Positions 39,725 through 49,339 are shown, counted from the stretch's first letter. The stretch: DNA of 64,000 bases from Mitsuokella sp. oral taxon 131 str. W9106 (GCF_000469545.1 NZ_KI273065.1:62001-126000), one strand, 5' to 3'. Numbers and translations: made by a program. The notes: generated by a model not told the origin, from the sequence alone.

Positions 39725-40711
39725 TCAGCGCGCGCACGCCCTAGGGCGGATGGACACCTCGCCCGCATCGACCCGCCGCCGCCCTTCTGCCGTATCGACA
39801 AGCAGCGCACCGTCCTCGTCGATGTCCGCTGCGCGCCCTTCAAACGCCGTATCTCCCCGCACGTCGATGACACGCACCTCCTGCCCAAGCGTCACGCTGT
39901 ACCTGCGCCATTCGGAAAGGACAGAGGCAAATCCTTCCCGCTCGACCAAGCAGTAGATTTCATCCATCTCATGCAAGACCGCCTGAAAGAATGCGATGCG
40001 GGAAATCGGCTCACCGCAGATGATGGAAAGTGATGTGGCAACTCCCCGAAGCGGCTCTGGGAACTCCTCCTCGCCGATATTGACGCTGATTCCTGTCCCA
40101 ATCACAACGTAACGGATGCGATCCATATCGGCGCGCATTTCCGTCAAAATGCCAACGACCTTCTTTCCTTCGTGAAGAATGTCGTTCGGCCACTTGATTT
40201 CCGCCGCAATGCCGAACGCTTCCATGGCACGGGAAATGGCGACGGCGGCCATGAGCGTGCATTTCGGCGCCTCCCGCGGCAGGAACGTCGGGCGCAGAAT
40301 ATACGAACACCAAATGCCCTTTCCATGTGGCGAGAAAAAGAGCCGATCCCTTCGCCCATGCCCGCCCGTCTGCTCCTCGGCAACGACGACCGTCCCGTCC
40401 GCCGCACCTTCCTCCGCAAGGCGCTTCGCCTCCGGGTTTGTCGAGACAAGCACTTCGCAGTGTACGATGTGCTTCCCGACAATCTCCGTATCCAGCCCAC
40501 TTGCAATCGCTTCTGGCAGGAGCAGGTCCGCCGTCTCGCGCAGGACATAGCCGTTCCTTGCCGCACGCTCAATCCGATAGCCCATCTCGCGAAGCTCGCC
40601 GATATGCTTCCATACCGCCTTGCGCGGGATGCCGAGCCGATCTGCGATCATCCCATCGGAAATATATGCACGGTTTGCCTGCTGTAGGAGTTTCAGCACC
40701 TTTGTGCGCAT
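39725..40711 (-). CDS. birA: Biotin-[acetyl-CoA carboxylase] ligase and biotin repressor BirA
   Basis: 328 residues. An N-terminal winged helix-turn-helix (about 1-60; GIPRKAVWKHIGELREMGY) means it can also repress biotin genes. The ligase domain has EEQTGGHGRRDR (biotinyl-AMP loop, canonical GRGRRGR altered to GHGRRDR), KWPNDI and the C-terminal SH3-like domain. The ATG at 40711 has AGGAGG eight bases upstream. A -10-like TATAAT on the minus strand (40745-40750) lies close upstream. Confidence 0.94.
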   Translation of the reverse strand: MRTKVLKLLQQANRAYISDGMIADRLGIPRKAVWKHIGELREMGYRIERAARNGYVLRETADLLLPEAIASGLDTEIVGKHIVHCEVLVSTNPEAKRLAEEGAADGTVVVAEEQTGGHGRRDRLFFSPHGKGIWCSYILRPTFLPREAPKCTLMAAVAISRAMEAFGIAAEIKWPNDILHEGKKVVGILTEMRADMDRIRYVVIGTGISVNIGEEEFPEPLRGVATSLSIICGEPISRIAFFQAVLHEMDEIYCLVEREGFASVLSEWRRYSVTLGQEVRVIDVRGDTAFEGRAADIDEDGALLVDTAEGRRRVDAGEVSIRPRACAR

Positions 40712-40765
40712 TCTCTCACCCTCCTCATCCAAAATGACCTCCCTATTATACAATGCTTTTCCGAG

Positions 40766-40803
40766 AAAAAAAAGACTGCTGCATGGTTTTTCCATCAGCA
40801 GTC
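40766..40803 (-). terminator. Terminator of the purine operon after purD
   Basis: Minus-strand stem GACTGCTGATGG / CCATGCAGCAGTC (one bulge) with an A5 loop and a T8 tail (40766-40773). It lies between purD and birA. Confidence 0.88.
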
Positions 40804-40812
40804 CTTTTCAAA

Positions 40813-42090
40813 TCATTTCATGCGTTCAAGCGCGCGATGCGCAATGTCCCTCCGATAGAAGGCGCCCTCAAACGAAATCGCCGAGACGCCCTTGTACGCC
40901 GCAAAGGCGGCTTCCTTAACGTTCGCCGCCTTTGCGACGACGCCGAGTACGCGTCCGCCTGCCGTGACGATCTGCCCGTCTTTTTCCGCCGTGCCCGCGT
41001 GGAATACGAGCGTCCCCGCCGCCTTCGCCTTTGTGAGTCCGTCAATGGGGAACCCTTTCGGATAGGCTTTCGGATAGCCACCCGACGCCATGACGACGCA
41101 GACGGAAGACGCCGCGCTCCATTCGATTTTCATGCCGCCGAGCGTGCCGTCCGTGCACGCAAGCATGATGTCGACGAGGTCGCTCACGAGCAGCGGCAGG
41201 ACGACCTGTGTCTCAGGGTCGCCGAAGCGCGCGTTGAATTCGACGACTTTCGGTCCCTCTTCCGTAATCATGAGTCCGGCATAAAGGCAGCCTGCATACG
41301 GGCGTCCCTCCTTTGCCATCGCCGCAATGACCGGCTTTAGGATTTCATCCGTCGCACGCTCGACCATGTCCGACGTCATGACGGGAGCGGGCGCATACGT
41401 GCCCATGCCGCCCGTATTCGGTCCTTTGTCGCCATCAAAAGCGCGCTTGTGATCCTGCGAGCTTACCATCGGGCAAATCGTTTTGCCGTCGGTAAACGCG
41501 AGGAGCGATGCCTCCTCGCCCATCATGAATTCCTCGATAACGACGCGGTTTCCCGCCGTTCCGAACGCCTTGCCCGACAGAATTTCATCGACGGCATCGC
41601 GCGCATCGCCAAGCGTTTCCGCGACGATGACGCCCTTTCCGGCCGCGAGGCCGTCCGCCTTGATGACGATGGGCGCGCCTTCCTTTTCGACGTAGGCGCG
41701 TGCCTCCTCCGCATCGGTGAAGACTTCGTACTTCGCCGTCGGAATGCCGTACTTTTTCATGAGGTTCTTCGAGAACGCCTTCGATCCCTCGATCTCTGCC
41801 GCCGCCTTCTTAGGACCAAATGCCTTGATGCCCGCCGCCTCCATCGCATCGACGACGCCGTTCATGAGCGGTACCTCAGGGCCGACGACGACGAAGTCGA
41901 TTGCTTTTTCCTTCGCGAGCGAGACGAGCGCCGAATTGTCCGCAATCGAAACGCCCGCAATACACTCAGCGATCTCCGCCATGCCGGGATTGCCGGGAAC
42001 CGCATAGAGCTTCGGCTCATGTTTCGACTGTGCGAGCTTCCACGCGAGCGCATGCTCGCGGCCGCCCGAACCGATTACGAGAATGTTCAT
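40813..42090 (-). CDS. purD: Phosphoribosylamine-glycine ligase (GAR synthetase)
   Basis: 425 residues, ATP-grasp. IGSGGREHALAWKL opens the protein; PIVIKADGLAAGKGVIVA is the ATP-grasp loop; EFNARFGDPETQ is the family signature. Second step of purine synthesis. Last gene of the purE-purD operon, 18 bases after the IMP cyclohydrolase gene. Confidence 0.96.
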   Translation of the reverse strand: MNILVIGSGGREHALAWKLAQSKHEPKLYAVPGNPGMAEIAECIAGVSIADNSALVSLAKEKAIDFVVVGPEVPLMNGVVDAMEAAGIKAFGPKKAAAEIEGSKAFSKNLMKKYGIPTAKYEVFTDAEEARAYVEKEGAPIVIKADGLAAGKGVIVAETLGDARDAVDEILSGKAFGTAGNRVVIEEFMMGEEASLLAFTDGKTICPMVSSQDHKRAFDGDKGPNTGGMGTYAPAPVMTSDMVERATDEILKPVIAAMAKEGRPYAGCLYAGLMITEEGPKVVEFNARFGDPETQVVLPLLVSDLVDIMLACTDGTLGGMKIEWSAASSVCVVMASGGYPKAYPKGFPIDGLTKAKAAGTLVFHAGTAEKDGQIVTAGGRVLGVVAKAANVKEAAFAAYKGVSAISFEGAFYRRDIAHRALERMK

Positions 42091-42108
42091 CTGTCTTCCC
42101 TCTCTGGC

Positions 42109-42702
42109 TTACTTCCGGATCTGCGCGGCAAGATAATCCTTGATCATCGCGTCATAAGCCGCCGTGTGCGCAAATGCTTCCTGCGCAAGCTCCATGCGCG
42201 TGTGGGCATCGACCTCGCCTGCCTTCTCGACCTGTGCCGCAACCAACTCGTAGCGCGCGGGGTTCGTGATGACCGTGACAAAGCGAAAGTTCTTTGCCGC
42301 CGCACGAACCATCGCAGGCCCGCCGATGTCGATGTTCTCGATCGCCTCAGAAAGCGTGACATCTGGCTTCGCAATCGTCTCCTTGAACGGGTAGAGATTG
42401 ACGGCGACGAGGTCGATTCCCGTAATCTTGTGTTCCTTCATCTGTGCGATGTGCCTCTCGTTGTCGCGGACGGCAAGAATGCCCCCGTGGATGTACGGAT
42501 TGAGCGTCTTGACGCGGCCGTCCATGATCTCCGGGAAACCCGTGACGTCGCTGACGTATAGGACGGGAATGCCCGCTGCTTTGATTGCCTTCATCGTACC
42601 GCCCGTCGAGACGATTTCGACGCCTGCCGCATGGAGCCGTGCCGCGAATGCGACGACGCCTTCCTTATTCGATACGCTGATGAGCGCGCGCTTGATTTTC
42701 AT
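42109..42702 (-). CDS. IMP cyclohydrolase (PurH N-terminal domain only)
   Basis: 197 residues, covering only the MGS-fold IMP cyclohydrolase half of Pur[39 protein letters not shown] and [15 protein letters not shown]. The AICAR transformylase half (another 310 or so residues in bifunctional PurH) is absent; the frame stops normally and purD follows after 18 bases, so this is not a visible truncation by frameshift. A separate AICAR transformylase should exist elsewhere. It ring-closes FAICAR to IMP. Confidence 0.93.
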   Translation of the reverse strand: MKIKRALISVSNKEGVVAFAARLHAAGVEIVSTGGTMKAIKAAGIPVLYVSDVTGFPEIMDGRVKTLNPYIHGGILAVRDNERHIAQMKEHKITGIDLVAVNLYPFKETIAKPDVTLSEAIENIDIGGPAMVRAAAKNFRFVTVITNPARYELVAAQVEKAGEVDAHTRMELAQEAFAHTAAYDAMIKDYLAAQIRK

Positions 42703-42714
42703 GATGCTACCTCG

Positions 42715-43326
42715 TTATTCTATGATTCGTACATGGCGGCCCTCGACGCGGAGCTTTCCCTCGCAGTAGAGCTGGATCGCCTTCGGATAGAGGATGTGTT
42801 CCTGTTCAAGGACGCGTGCGCCGAGCGTTTCCTCCGTGTCGCCGTCGAGGACGGGCACGGCCGCCTGCAGGATGATGGGGCCGCTGTCCGTTCCCTCGTC
42901 GACGAAGTGCACCGTGCAGCCGCTGACCTTCACACCGTAGGCGAGCACGTCGCGGTGCGCGTGTGCGCCGGGGAAACTCGGCAGAAGCGCCGGATGGATA
43001 TTGAGGATGCGCCCCGTGAAATGGCGCACGAAAAGCGGCGTCAGAATGCGCATGAATCCCGCGAGGACGACCAGCGTCACGCCAGCCTCCTCCAGTGCCG
43101 CGATGAGCGCCTCTTCGAACAGCTCGCGCCTCTCATACGCCTTGCGGTCGATGCACGCGGCGGGAATGCCCGCCTCCCGCGCGCGCGTAAGCGCGTAGGC
43201 GCCCTCCCTGTCGGCCAGCACGACGGCGATCTCTCCAGCAACCTCGCCGCGCCCGATGGCGTCGATGATGGATTGGAGATCCGTCCCGCGTCCCGAACAA
43301 AGGACACCGAGTCTTTCCTTAGCCAT
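42715..43326 (-). CDS. purN: Phosphoribosylglycinamide formyltransferase (PurN)
   Basis: 203 residues. Catalytic region NIHPALLPSFPGAHAH (Asn and His) and VDEGTDSGPIILQ (Asp). It transfers formyl from 10-formyl-THF to GAR. The start overlaps the purM stop by eight bases. All active residues present. Confidence 0.95.
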   Translation of the reverse strand: MAKERLGVLCSGRGTDLQSIIDAIGRGEVAGEIAVVLADREGAYALTRAREAGIPAACIDRKAYERRELFEEALIAALEEAGVTLVVLAGFMRILTPLFVRHFTGRILNIHPALLPSFPGAHAHRDVLAYGVKVSGCTVHFVDEGTDSGPIILQAAVPVLDGDTEETLGARVLEQEHILYPKAIQLYCEGKLRVEGRHVRIIE

Positions 43327-44371
43327 GGAACACGCCGCCTTTGATCGTCACATCATGGCCGCCCTTCGTGACGCGTCCGATTTCGTAGACCGGCTCGCCC
43401 CTTTCGGCAAGCGACGCTTCGATCTTCTTCGACTCGTCCTCCGCCGCGATGAGCACCATGCCGATGCCCATGTTGAACGTGCGGTACATTTCCTTCCAGT
43501 CGACATTGCCCCATTCCTGCAAAAGGCGGAAAATCGCCGGCACCTCCCATGCATCCGCATCCACCGTGACGGCAAGGCCTTCGGGAATCGCACGCGGAAT
43601 GTTCTCGTAGAAGCCTCCGCCCGTGATGTGCACCATGCCGTGAATGTCGAACGCCCGGATGAGCGGCAGGCATGTGGCAGGATAGAGACGCGTCGGCGTC
43701 AGAAGTGCCTCGCCGATCGTCTTGCCGAGCATTTCGATGTATTCATCGCCCTTGAATCCCTTGCGCTCGAAGCAGATCTTGCGCACGAGCGAGTAGCCGT
43801 TTGAGTGCACGCCCGAAGACGGCAGACCGAGCAGCAAGTCGCCTTCATGGACGCGTGCGCCAGTGATGAGCTTCGACTTCTCGACGACGCCGACGGAGAA
43901 CCCCGCGATATCGTATTCGCCTGCGGGATAGAACCCGCCCATCTCCGCCGTCTCGCCGCCGATGAGCGCGCAGCCCGATTCCTTGCAGGCACGCGCGACG
44001 CCTCCCACGACGGCCGCGACCTGCTCCGGGTCGAGCTTGCCGACGGCGAGATAGTCGAGGAAGAAAAGCGGCTCCGCACCCTGCACCAAAATATCGTTGA
44101 CACACATCGCGACGGCATCCTGCCCGATCGTATCATGCCGATCCAGCATAAAGGCAAGGCGGAGCTTTGTGCCGACGCCGTCCGTGCCCGATACGAGAAC
44201 AGGCTCCTTGTACCGATTCGCGGCGAGCGCAAAGAGACCTCCGAATCCGCCGAGGTCGCCGAGGACTTCGGGGCGGTACGTCGCCTTGACGCTGTCCCTG
44301 ATGAGCTTCACCGAGTAGTTGCCCGCATCGATGTCGACGCCGGAATCCTTATAGGTCAGCTTCTTGTCCAT
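43319..44371 (-). CDS. purM: Phosphoribosylformylglycinamidine cyclo-ligase (AIR synthetase)
   Basis: 350 residues. YKDSGVDIDAGN near the start, SGTDGVGTKLRLA, CALIGGETAEMGG and GLPSSGVHSNGYSL are the PurM motifs. It makes AIR from FGAM. ATG at 44371 has GGGGAG seven bases upstream. It lies 17 bases after purF. Confidence 0.96.
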   Translation of the reverse strand: MDKKLTYKDSGVDIDAGNYSVKLIRDSVKATYRPEVLGDLGGFGGLFALAANRYKEPVLVSGTDGVGTKLRLAFMLDRHDTIGQDAVAMCVNDILVQGAEPLFFLDYLAVGKLDPEQVAAVVGGVARACKESGCALIGGETAEMGGFYPAGEYDIAGFSVGVVEKSKLITGARVHEGDLLLGLPSSGVHSNGYSLVRKICFERKGFKGDEYIEMLGKTIGEALLTPTRLYPATCLPLIRAFDIHGMVHITGGGFYENIPRAIPEGLAVTVDADAWEVPAIFRLLQEWGNVDWKEMYRTFNMGIGMVLIAAEDESKKIEASLAERGEPVYEIGRVTKGGHDVTIKGGVFHG

Positions 44372-44388
44372 GGAATCGCTCCCCTTCC

Positions 44389-45831
44389 TCAGCACTTCGG
44401 CTGCTCAAATACGTACTTGCTGTCGCCCTGCGGCTGATGTCCCTCCTCGATTGGGTATAGGCTGTCGAAGCACGCATAGCACATCGCTTCGGGATCGGCA
44501 GCAGAAACCGACTTCTTGAGCCCTTCGATGCTCAGGAAGTGCAAACCGTCCGCTTCGATATACGCGCGAATCTCCTCTACGGACTTCGTCGCGGCGATGA
44601 GTTCCTTGCGGACGCTCGTATCGATGCCGTAATAGCACGGATAGCCGATCGGGGGGCTGCTGACGCACATGTATATCCTGCGCGCACCCGCATGACGAAG
44701 CATGCGGACGATCTTGCCGCTCGTCGTGCCGCGCACGATGGAGTCATCGACCATGATGACGTCCTTGCCCTCGACAACAGACTGCACGGCGTTGAGCTTG
44801 AGCTTCACCGAAGAATCGCGCTTCTTCTGCGTCGGCTGGATGAACGTGCGCCCGATGTAGCGATTCTTGATGAGCCCTTCGACAAACGGGATGCCCGCCT
44901 CGTAGGCGAATCCCGTCGCTGCCGTCGTGCCGGAATCCGGAACGGATATGACGATATCGCCCTTGAACCCCGACTCACGCGCGAGCATGCGTCCCATCAT
45001 GAAGCGTGCCTCGTGGACGCTCTGTCCGTCGATGATGGAGTCCGGGCGCGCGAAGTAAATGTACTCGAAAATACAGGAAGCTTTCTTCTCCTCCGTCGCA
45101 AACGGATACGACCTCAGCCCGTCATCGTCGATGACGACCATCTCGCCCGGCCGAACGTCGCGGACGAACTCCGCGCCGACGACGTCGAGGCCGCACGTCT
45201 CCGACGAGAGAATCCAGCTCCCCTCCTCCGTCCTGCCGATGCAGAGCGGACGGAACCCCTGCGGGTCGCGTGCGCCGATGAGCTTATCCTCCGTCATGAT
45301 CGAAAGGCAGTAAGCCCCCTTGATCTGCATCAGGCTTTCGATAATGCGCTCCTCGATCTTCTCCTTGCGCGAGCGTGCAATGAGATTGACGAAGACCTCC
45401 GAGTCGATCGTCGTCTGAAAAATCGTCCCTTGGCTTTCGAGTGCCTTGCGGATTGCCGCAGCATTTGTGAGATTGCCGTTGTGTGCGAGCGCAATCTTGC
45501 CGCCCGCATAGGAGACCATCAGCGGCTGCGTATTCGCAAGCAGGCTCGAACCCGTCGTCGAATAGCGCACGTGACCGATGGCGATATACTGATTGTCCAT
45601 GTGTGGAATCTGATGGCGAAATACTTCGCCGACGAGCCCCATGCCGCGCGAGACGTCCATCCACGCGCCGTCCGTCAACGCGATGCCCGCACTCTCCTGT
45701 CCGCGATGCTGCAGCGCATACAGGCCGAGATACGTCATTTCCGTGACATTCTCCGTATGCGAGTAGACGCCGTAAACGCCACATTCCTCTTTCCACTTTG
45801 CTTCTGGCGTGTAGCCATCAATGTCGTACAT
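44389..45831 (-). CDS. purF: Amidophosphoribosyltransferase
   Basis: 480 residues. A short propeptide precedes the Ntn nucleophile Cys in EECGVYGVYSH, which should be exposed by self-cleavage. The PRPP-binding segment VIMVDDSIVRGTTSGK lies in the C-terminal domain. C-terminal cysteines (CVSSPP, MCYACFDSLY) are those of the Fe-S-containing Bacillus-type enzyme. First committed step of purine synthesis. Confidence 0.96.
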   Translation of the reverse strand: MYDIDGYTPEAKWKEECGVYGVYSHTENVTEMTYLGLYALQHRGQESAGIALTDGAWMDVSRGMGLVGEVFRHQIPHMDNQYIAIGHVRYSTTGSSLLANTQPLMVSYAGGKIALAHNGNLTNAAAIRKALESQGTIFQTTIDSEVFVNLIARSRKEKIEERIIESLMQIKGAYCLSIMTEDKLIGARDPQGFRPLCIGRTEEGSWILSSETCGLDVVGAEFVRDVRPGEMVVIDDDGLRSYPFATEEKKASCIFEYIYFARPDSIIDGQSVHEARFMMGRMLARESGFKGDIVISVPDSGTTAATGFAYEAGIPFVEGLIKNRYIGRTFIQPTQKKRDSSVKLKLNAVQSVVEGKDVIMVDDSIVRGTTSGKIVRMLRHAGARRIYMCVSSPPIGYPCYYGIDTSVRKELIAATKSVEEIRAYIEADGLHFLSIEGLKKSVSAADPEAMCYACFDSLYPIEEGHQPQGDSKYVFEQPKC

Positions 45832-45882
45832 GGTTGCCCCGTTACTTCCCCTTCTTGTTCCGTGCCTGCACCGTGCGCGGTC

Positions 45883-46368
45883 TCAGAGCTGCGCCGCAAC
45901 GCGTGCCGCTTTCTTCTCCACGTCCTCGGCCATTTTCTTGCGATAGTCCATAAGCTTTCCCCTAAGCCCCTTATCCGACACGGCAAAGATTTCCACGGCA
46001 AGGATCGCTGCATTCTTCGCACCGTTGACCGCCATCGTCGCGACGGGCACGCCAGAAGGCATCTGCACCGTTGCGAGCAGTGCATCCATGCCGTTGAGCG
46101 GCGTTGCATTGACGGGAATGCCGATGACGGGAAGTGTCGTGTAGCTCGCGACAACGCCTGCGAGATGCGCTGCTGCGCCTGCGGCGACGATGAATGCGCC
46201 GATACCCTTCTCCTCGGCAGCACAGACGAAATCGCGCACCTTGCCCGGCGTGCGATGTGCCGATGCCACAGCGACCTCCGATTCGATGCCAAATGACTTC
46301 AATAATGCTGCGGCCGGCTTTAGGATCGGCCAGTCCGAATCACTGCCCATCAAAACGCCTACCTTCAT
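45883..46368 (-). CDS. purE: N5-carboxyaminoimidazole ribonucleotide mutase (class I PurE)
   Basis: 161 residues. MGSDSDWP and SAHRTP are the PurE signatures; [12 protein letters not shown] and PVIGIPVN follow. Class I PurE works on N5-CAIR made by PurK, which is not seen here. First gene of the purE-F-M-N-H-D operon, with AGGAGA before its ATG. Confidence 0.95.
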   Translation of the reverse strand: MKVGVLMGSDSDWPILKPAAALLKSFGIESEVAVASAHRTPGKVRDFVCAAEEKGIGAFIVAAGAAAHLAGVVASYTTLPVIGIPVNATPLNGMDALLATVQMPSGVPVATMAVNGAKNAAILAVEIFAVSDKGLRGKLMDYRKKMAEDVEKKAARVAAQL

Positions 46369-46411
46369 GGCAAATCATCTCCTATCGTATCGAATACACC
46401 TATCCGTTATC

Positions 46412-46440
46412 ATCATAACGAGAACCCGATATGCTGTCAA
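46412..46440 (-). promoter_or_regulatory. Promoter of the purE operon
   Basis: Minus strand -35 TTGACA (46435-46440), 17-base spacer, -10 TATGAT (46412-46417); a leader of about 37 bases follows, too short for a purine riboswitch. Confidence 0.78.
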
Positions 46441-46462
46441 GGGAATCCCATTTTGATAAAAC

Positions 46463-46487
46463 GAAAGAAGGGGGCATCGCCCCCCTT
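46463..46487 (-). terminator. Terminator after purC
   Basis: Minus-strand GGGGGGC-GAT-GCCCCCTT stem followed by CTTTCGTTTT, about 30 bases past the purC stop. It separates purC from the purE promoter. Confidence 0.68.
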
Positions 46488-46514
46488 TATTCCCTGTTGC
46501 CTTTTGAGATCCCC

Positions 46515-47387
46515 TCAGTCGAGCGGCTTTCCCGTCAGAAGTTCATACGCTTCCTTGTACTTCGCAATCGTCTTGTCGATCACGTCCTGCGGCAAAAGGT
46601 AATCGCTGTCTGGATTCGCCTTGAGCCAATCGCGGACGAACTGCTTGTCGTACGACGGCTGCCCCTTGCCTGCCTCGTATCCCTTGAGCGGCCAAAAGCG
46701 CGAGCTGTCCGGCGTCAGCACCTCGTCGCCGAGAAGGATATCGCCATTCGCGTCGAGACCGAACTCAAACTTCGTATCCGCGATGATGATGCCGCGCGAA
46801 TACGCGTAGTCCGCGCACTTCTTATAAATCGCGATCGTGTAGTCGCGCACCTTCTCCGCGTACTCCATGCCGTGACCGGGAAATGACTTCTCAAGCACCT
46901 TTGCGCCCTCTTCAAGCGACACGTTTTCATCGTGGTCGCCAAGCTCCGCCTTTGTGCTCGGCGTGAAGATCGGCTCAGGAAGCTTCTGCGACTCTTTGAG
47001 CCCCGCAGGCAGCTTGATGCCGCAGATTGTGCCGTCCTTCTTGTAGCTCTCCCATCCACTGCCCGTGATGTAGCCGCGCACGATGCACTCCATCGGAATC
47101 ATCGTGAGCTTCTTGCACTTCATCGAATTGCCGCGAAATCTTTTCTGCTGGAAAAAAGCCGGCATATCGCCATTATCGACCGAAATCATGTGGTTCGGCA
47201 GGATATCCTTCGTGAAATCGAACCAAAACTTCGACATCTGCGTCAAAACCTTGCCTTTGCCCGTAATCTGATTCTTCAGAATGTGGTCAAAGGCCGAGAT
47301 GCGATCGGTTGCGACCATGATGATGCTGCCATCTGCCTCATAGACTTCGCGGACTTTGCCAGACTTAAACGGTTTGTATTCTTTCAT
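46515..47387 (-). CDS. purC: SAICAR synthase (PurC)
   Basis: 290 residues, the longer PurC type. SGKVREVY at the start, TDRISAFD (catalytic), ECIVRGYITGSGW and IIADTKFEFG are the family motifs. It ligates aspartate to CAIR. It has its own promoter and terminator although it stands directly upstream of purE. Confidence 0.96.
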   Translation of the reverse strand: MKEYKPFKSGKVREVYEADGSIIMVATDRISAFDHILKNQITGKGKVLTQMSKFWFDFTKDILPNHMISVDNGDMPAFFQQKRFRGNSMKCKKLTMIPMECIVRGYITGSGWESYKKDGTICGIKLPAGLKESQKLPEPIFTPSTKAELGDHDENVSLEEGAKVLEKSFPGHGMEYAEKVRDYTIAIYKKCADYAYSRGIIIADTKFEFGLDANGDILLGDEVLTPDSSRFWPLKGYEAGKGQPSYDKQFVRDWLKANPDSDYLLPQDVIDKTIAKYKEAYELLTGKPLD

Positions 47388-47430
47388 CGTATCGTCTCCT
47401 CTAGTCGTGATATGCTACGAAACTAATTTT

Positions 47431-47459
47431 ATCATAGTGATAAACGGAGGGCTTGTCAA
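47431..47459 (-). promoter_or_regulatory. purC promoter
   Basis: Minus strand -35 TTGACA (47454-47459), 17-base spacer, -10 TATGAT (47431-47436), the same boxes and spacing as the purE promoter. Leader about 40 bases. Confidence 0.78.
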
Positions 47460-47473
47460 ATGCAGAAGCATGG

Positions 47474-47513
47474 AAAAAGCCTTTGGCACGCTATTTTCAT
47501 AGCGACCAAAGGC
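47474..47513 (-). terminator. Terminator after tsf
   Basis: Minus-strand stem GCCTTTGG-T-CGCTAT with ATAGCG-TG-CCAAAGGC, loop GAAA, tail TTTTT (47474-47478). A strong intrinsic terminator for the rpsB-tsf operon. Confidence 0.92.
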
Positions 47514-47533
47514 CTTCCGTGCGCGCTGCGCGA

Positions 47534-48403
47534 TCACTTGATCTGTGCGGCGACTTCTGCCGCGAAATTCTCCTGCTTTTTCTCGATGCCCTCGCCGAGC
47601 TGGTAGCGCGTAAACGCCGTCACCTTGACATCGCCCAGGACATCCGCAACCGTCTTGTCGGAATCCTTGATGAAGGCCTGCTCCATGAGACATACTTCCT
47701 TATAATATTTCTTGATGCGGCCTTCGACCATCTTATCAACGATCTTCTCCGGCTTGCCTTCCTCCAACGCCTGCTTGCGGAGGACCTCCTTCTCGTGCTC
47801 GAGTGCCGACGCATCGACGCCACTGCGGTCGATAGCGAGCGGGTTCGCTGCTGCGATCTGCATCGCGACGTCCTTGCCGAGCGCCTCATCGCCGCCCGTC
47901 AGGTCAAGCAGGACGCCGATCTTGCCCCCCATGTGGGTATAGCTTGCGATATGACCCGCGCTCTCGTAACGGACGAAGCGGCGCAGCGAAATCTTCTCGC
48001 CGATTGTCGCCGTCGCTTCCGTGACGAGCGTCGCGACTGTCTTGCCGTCAATCTCGCTCGCGTTCAGCGCGTCGAGGTCAGCGGGAGCTGCCTTCGCGAT
48101 ATGCTCCGCAATCTTCTTCTCCAATGTGCGGAACTGCTCGTTGCCGGCCGCAAAGTCCGTCTCGCAGTTGACTTCGACGAGCACGCCGACCTTGGCGTCC
48201 GCGCTCACATACGCTGCGACCGCGCCCTCTGCCGCGATGCGTCCCGCCTTCTTCTCCGCCTTGGAGATGCCCTTTTCACGGAGCCAGTCGATTGCCTTTG
48301 CCTTGTCGCCGTCCGTCGCCGAAAGCGCCTTCTTGCAGTCCATCATGCCTGCGCCCGTCGTCTCGCGCAGTTCCTTTACCATTGCAGCGGTGATCTGTGC
48401 CAT
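47534..48403 (-). CDS. tsf: Elongation factor Ts
   Basis: 289 residues. The UBA-like N-terminus ([19 protein letters not shown]) and core CETDFAA (about 80-87) are diagnostic. It recycles EF-Tu from GDP to GTP form. Second gene of rpsB-tsf. Confidence 0.97.
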   Translation of the reverse strand: MAQITAAMVKELRETTGAGMMDCKKALSATDGDKAKAIDWLREKGISKAEKKAGRIAAEGAVAAYVSADAKVGVLVEVNCETDFAAGNEQFRTLEKKIAEHIAKAAPADLDALNASEIDGKTVATLVTEATATIGEKISLRRFVRYESAGHIASYTHMGGKIGVLLDLTGGDEALGKDVAMQIAAANPLAIDRSGVDASALEHEKEVLRKQALEEGKPEKIVDKMVEGRIKKYYKEVCLMEQAFIKDSDKTVADVLGDVKVTAFTRYQLGEGIEKKQENFAAEVAAQIK

Positions 48404-48431
48404 CGTTTTTCCTCCTACTACTTTTGCAAAT

Positions 48432-48470
48432 AAAACAGGGGCAAGGGACTAATCCCTCACCCCCTGTTTT
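48432..48470 (-). terminator. Attenuator hairpin between rpsB and tsf
   Basis: AAACAGGGG...CCCCTGTTT stem with inner GAGGGA/TCCCTT pairing and tail TTTTATTT on the minus strand. It probably lowers tsf relative to rpsB expression. Confidence 0.75.
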
Positions 48471-48487
48471 CTTTTTATTCGATTGGT

Positions 48488-49204
48488 TTACTCGGCAGCC
48501 TGCTCGTCTGCCTCGCCGCCCTCGCCCTGCAGGCCTTCCTGCACGGCGTCTGCCATGCTGCCCGTGAGGAGCTTCACGGCGCGGATTGCATCGTCATTGC
48601 CCGGAATGACGTAGTCAATCTCGTCCGGGTCGCAATTCGTGTCGACGATTGCGACGATGGGGATATGGAGCTTGCGCGCCTCGGCAACGGCGATGCGCTC
48701 CTTGCGCGGGTCGACGATGAAGAGTGCGCCGGGAAGCTTCTTCATTTCCTTGATGCCGCCGAGATATTTTTCGAGCTTCTCCATCTCGTGGCGGAGGATC
48801 TGGACTTCCTTCTTCGTGAGGACGTCAAACGTGCCGTCGGCTTCCATCTGCTCGAGCTCCTTGAGGCGCGAGACGCGCTTCTGTATCGTCTGGAAGTTCG
48901 TCAGCATGCCGCCGAGCCAGCGCTCGTTGACGTAGAACATGTTCGCACGCGTCGCCTCCTCGCGGATCGCCTCCTGCGCCTGCTTCTTCGTGCCGACGAA
49001 GAGAATGCTCTTCCCCGACTCCGCAACCGAGCGCAGGAACGCGTACGCCTCGTCCACCTTGCGAACCGTCTTCTGCAGGTCGATGATGTAGATTCCGTTG
49101 CGCTCCGTGAAAATGTACTTCGCCATCTTCGGATTCCAACGACGCGTCTGATGGCCGAAGTGGACACCGGCCTCCAAAAGCTGCTTCATGGAAATAACTG
49201 ACAT
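48488..49204 (-). CDS. rpsB: Ribosomal protein S2
   Basis: 238 residues. Begins [25 protein letters not shown]-type S2 sequence and includes [10 protein letters not shown] and [14 protein letters not shown] short acidic tail ([11 protein letters not shown]) is present. Its ATG has AGGAGGTG upstream, next to a possible hairpin. Confidence 0.97.
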   Translation of the reverse strand: MSVISMKQLLEAGVHFGHQTRRWNPKMAKYIFTERNGIYIIDLQKTVRKVDEAYAFLRSVAESGKSILFVGTKKQAQEAIREEATRANMFYVNERWLGGMLTNFQTIQKRVSRLKELEQMEADGTFDVLTKKEVQILRHEMEKLEKYLGGIKEMKKLPGALFIVDPRKERIAVAEARKLHIPIVAIVDTNCDPDEIDYVIPGNDDAIRAVKLLTGSMADAVQEGLQGEGGEADEQAAE

Positions 49205-49206
49205 AA

Positions 49207-49253
49207 TGGTGCACCTCCTGTTTTTCTTCCGCTTTCTTCCTCATCCTGCACCA
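49207..49253 (-). promoter_or_regulatory. Possible hairpin at the rpsB ribosome binding site
   Basis: On the minus strand TGGTGCA (49247-49253) is fully complementary to TGCACCA (49207-49213), three bases before the ATG; the Shine-Dalgarno AGGAGG (49214-49219) adjoins the stem in the loop. S2 autoregulation through the rpsB leader is known in enterobacteria; whether this is equivalent is inference. Confidence 0.35.
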
Positions 49254-49310
49254 CCTATCTTAGGCACAGGGCAGGACTCCAAAAGCGTGCTTCTTATTAC
49301 ACCGCTAGCG

Positions 49311-49339
49311 ATTATATCATATCCACGCGCCTTGCGCAA
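49311..49339 (-). promoter_or_regulatory. rpsB-tsf promoter
   Basis: Minus strand -35 TTGCGC (49334-49339), 17-base spacer, -10 TATAAT (49311-49316). The leader is about 100 bases. Between here and 49433 there is only a weak inverted repeat (49392-49401 with 49420-49429) that may end the next gene. Confidence 0.75.
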
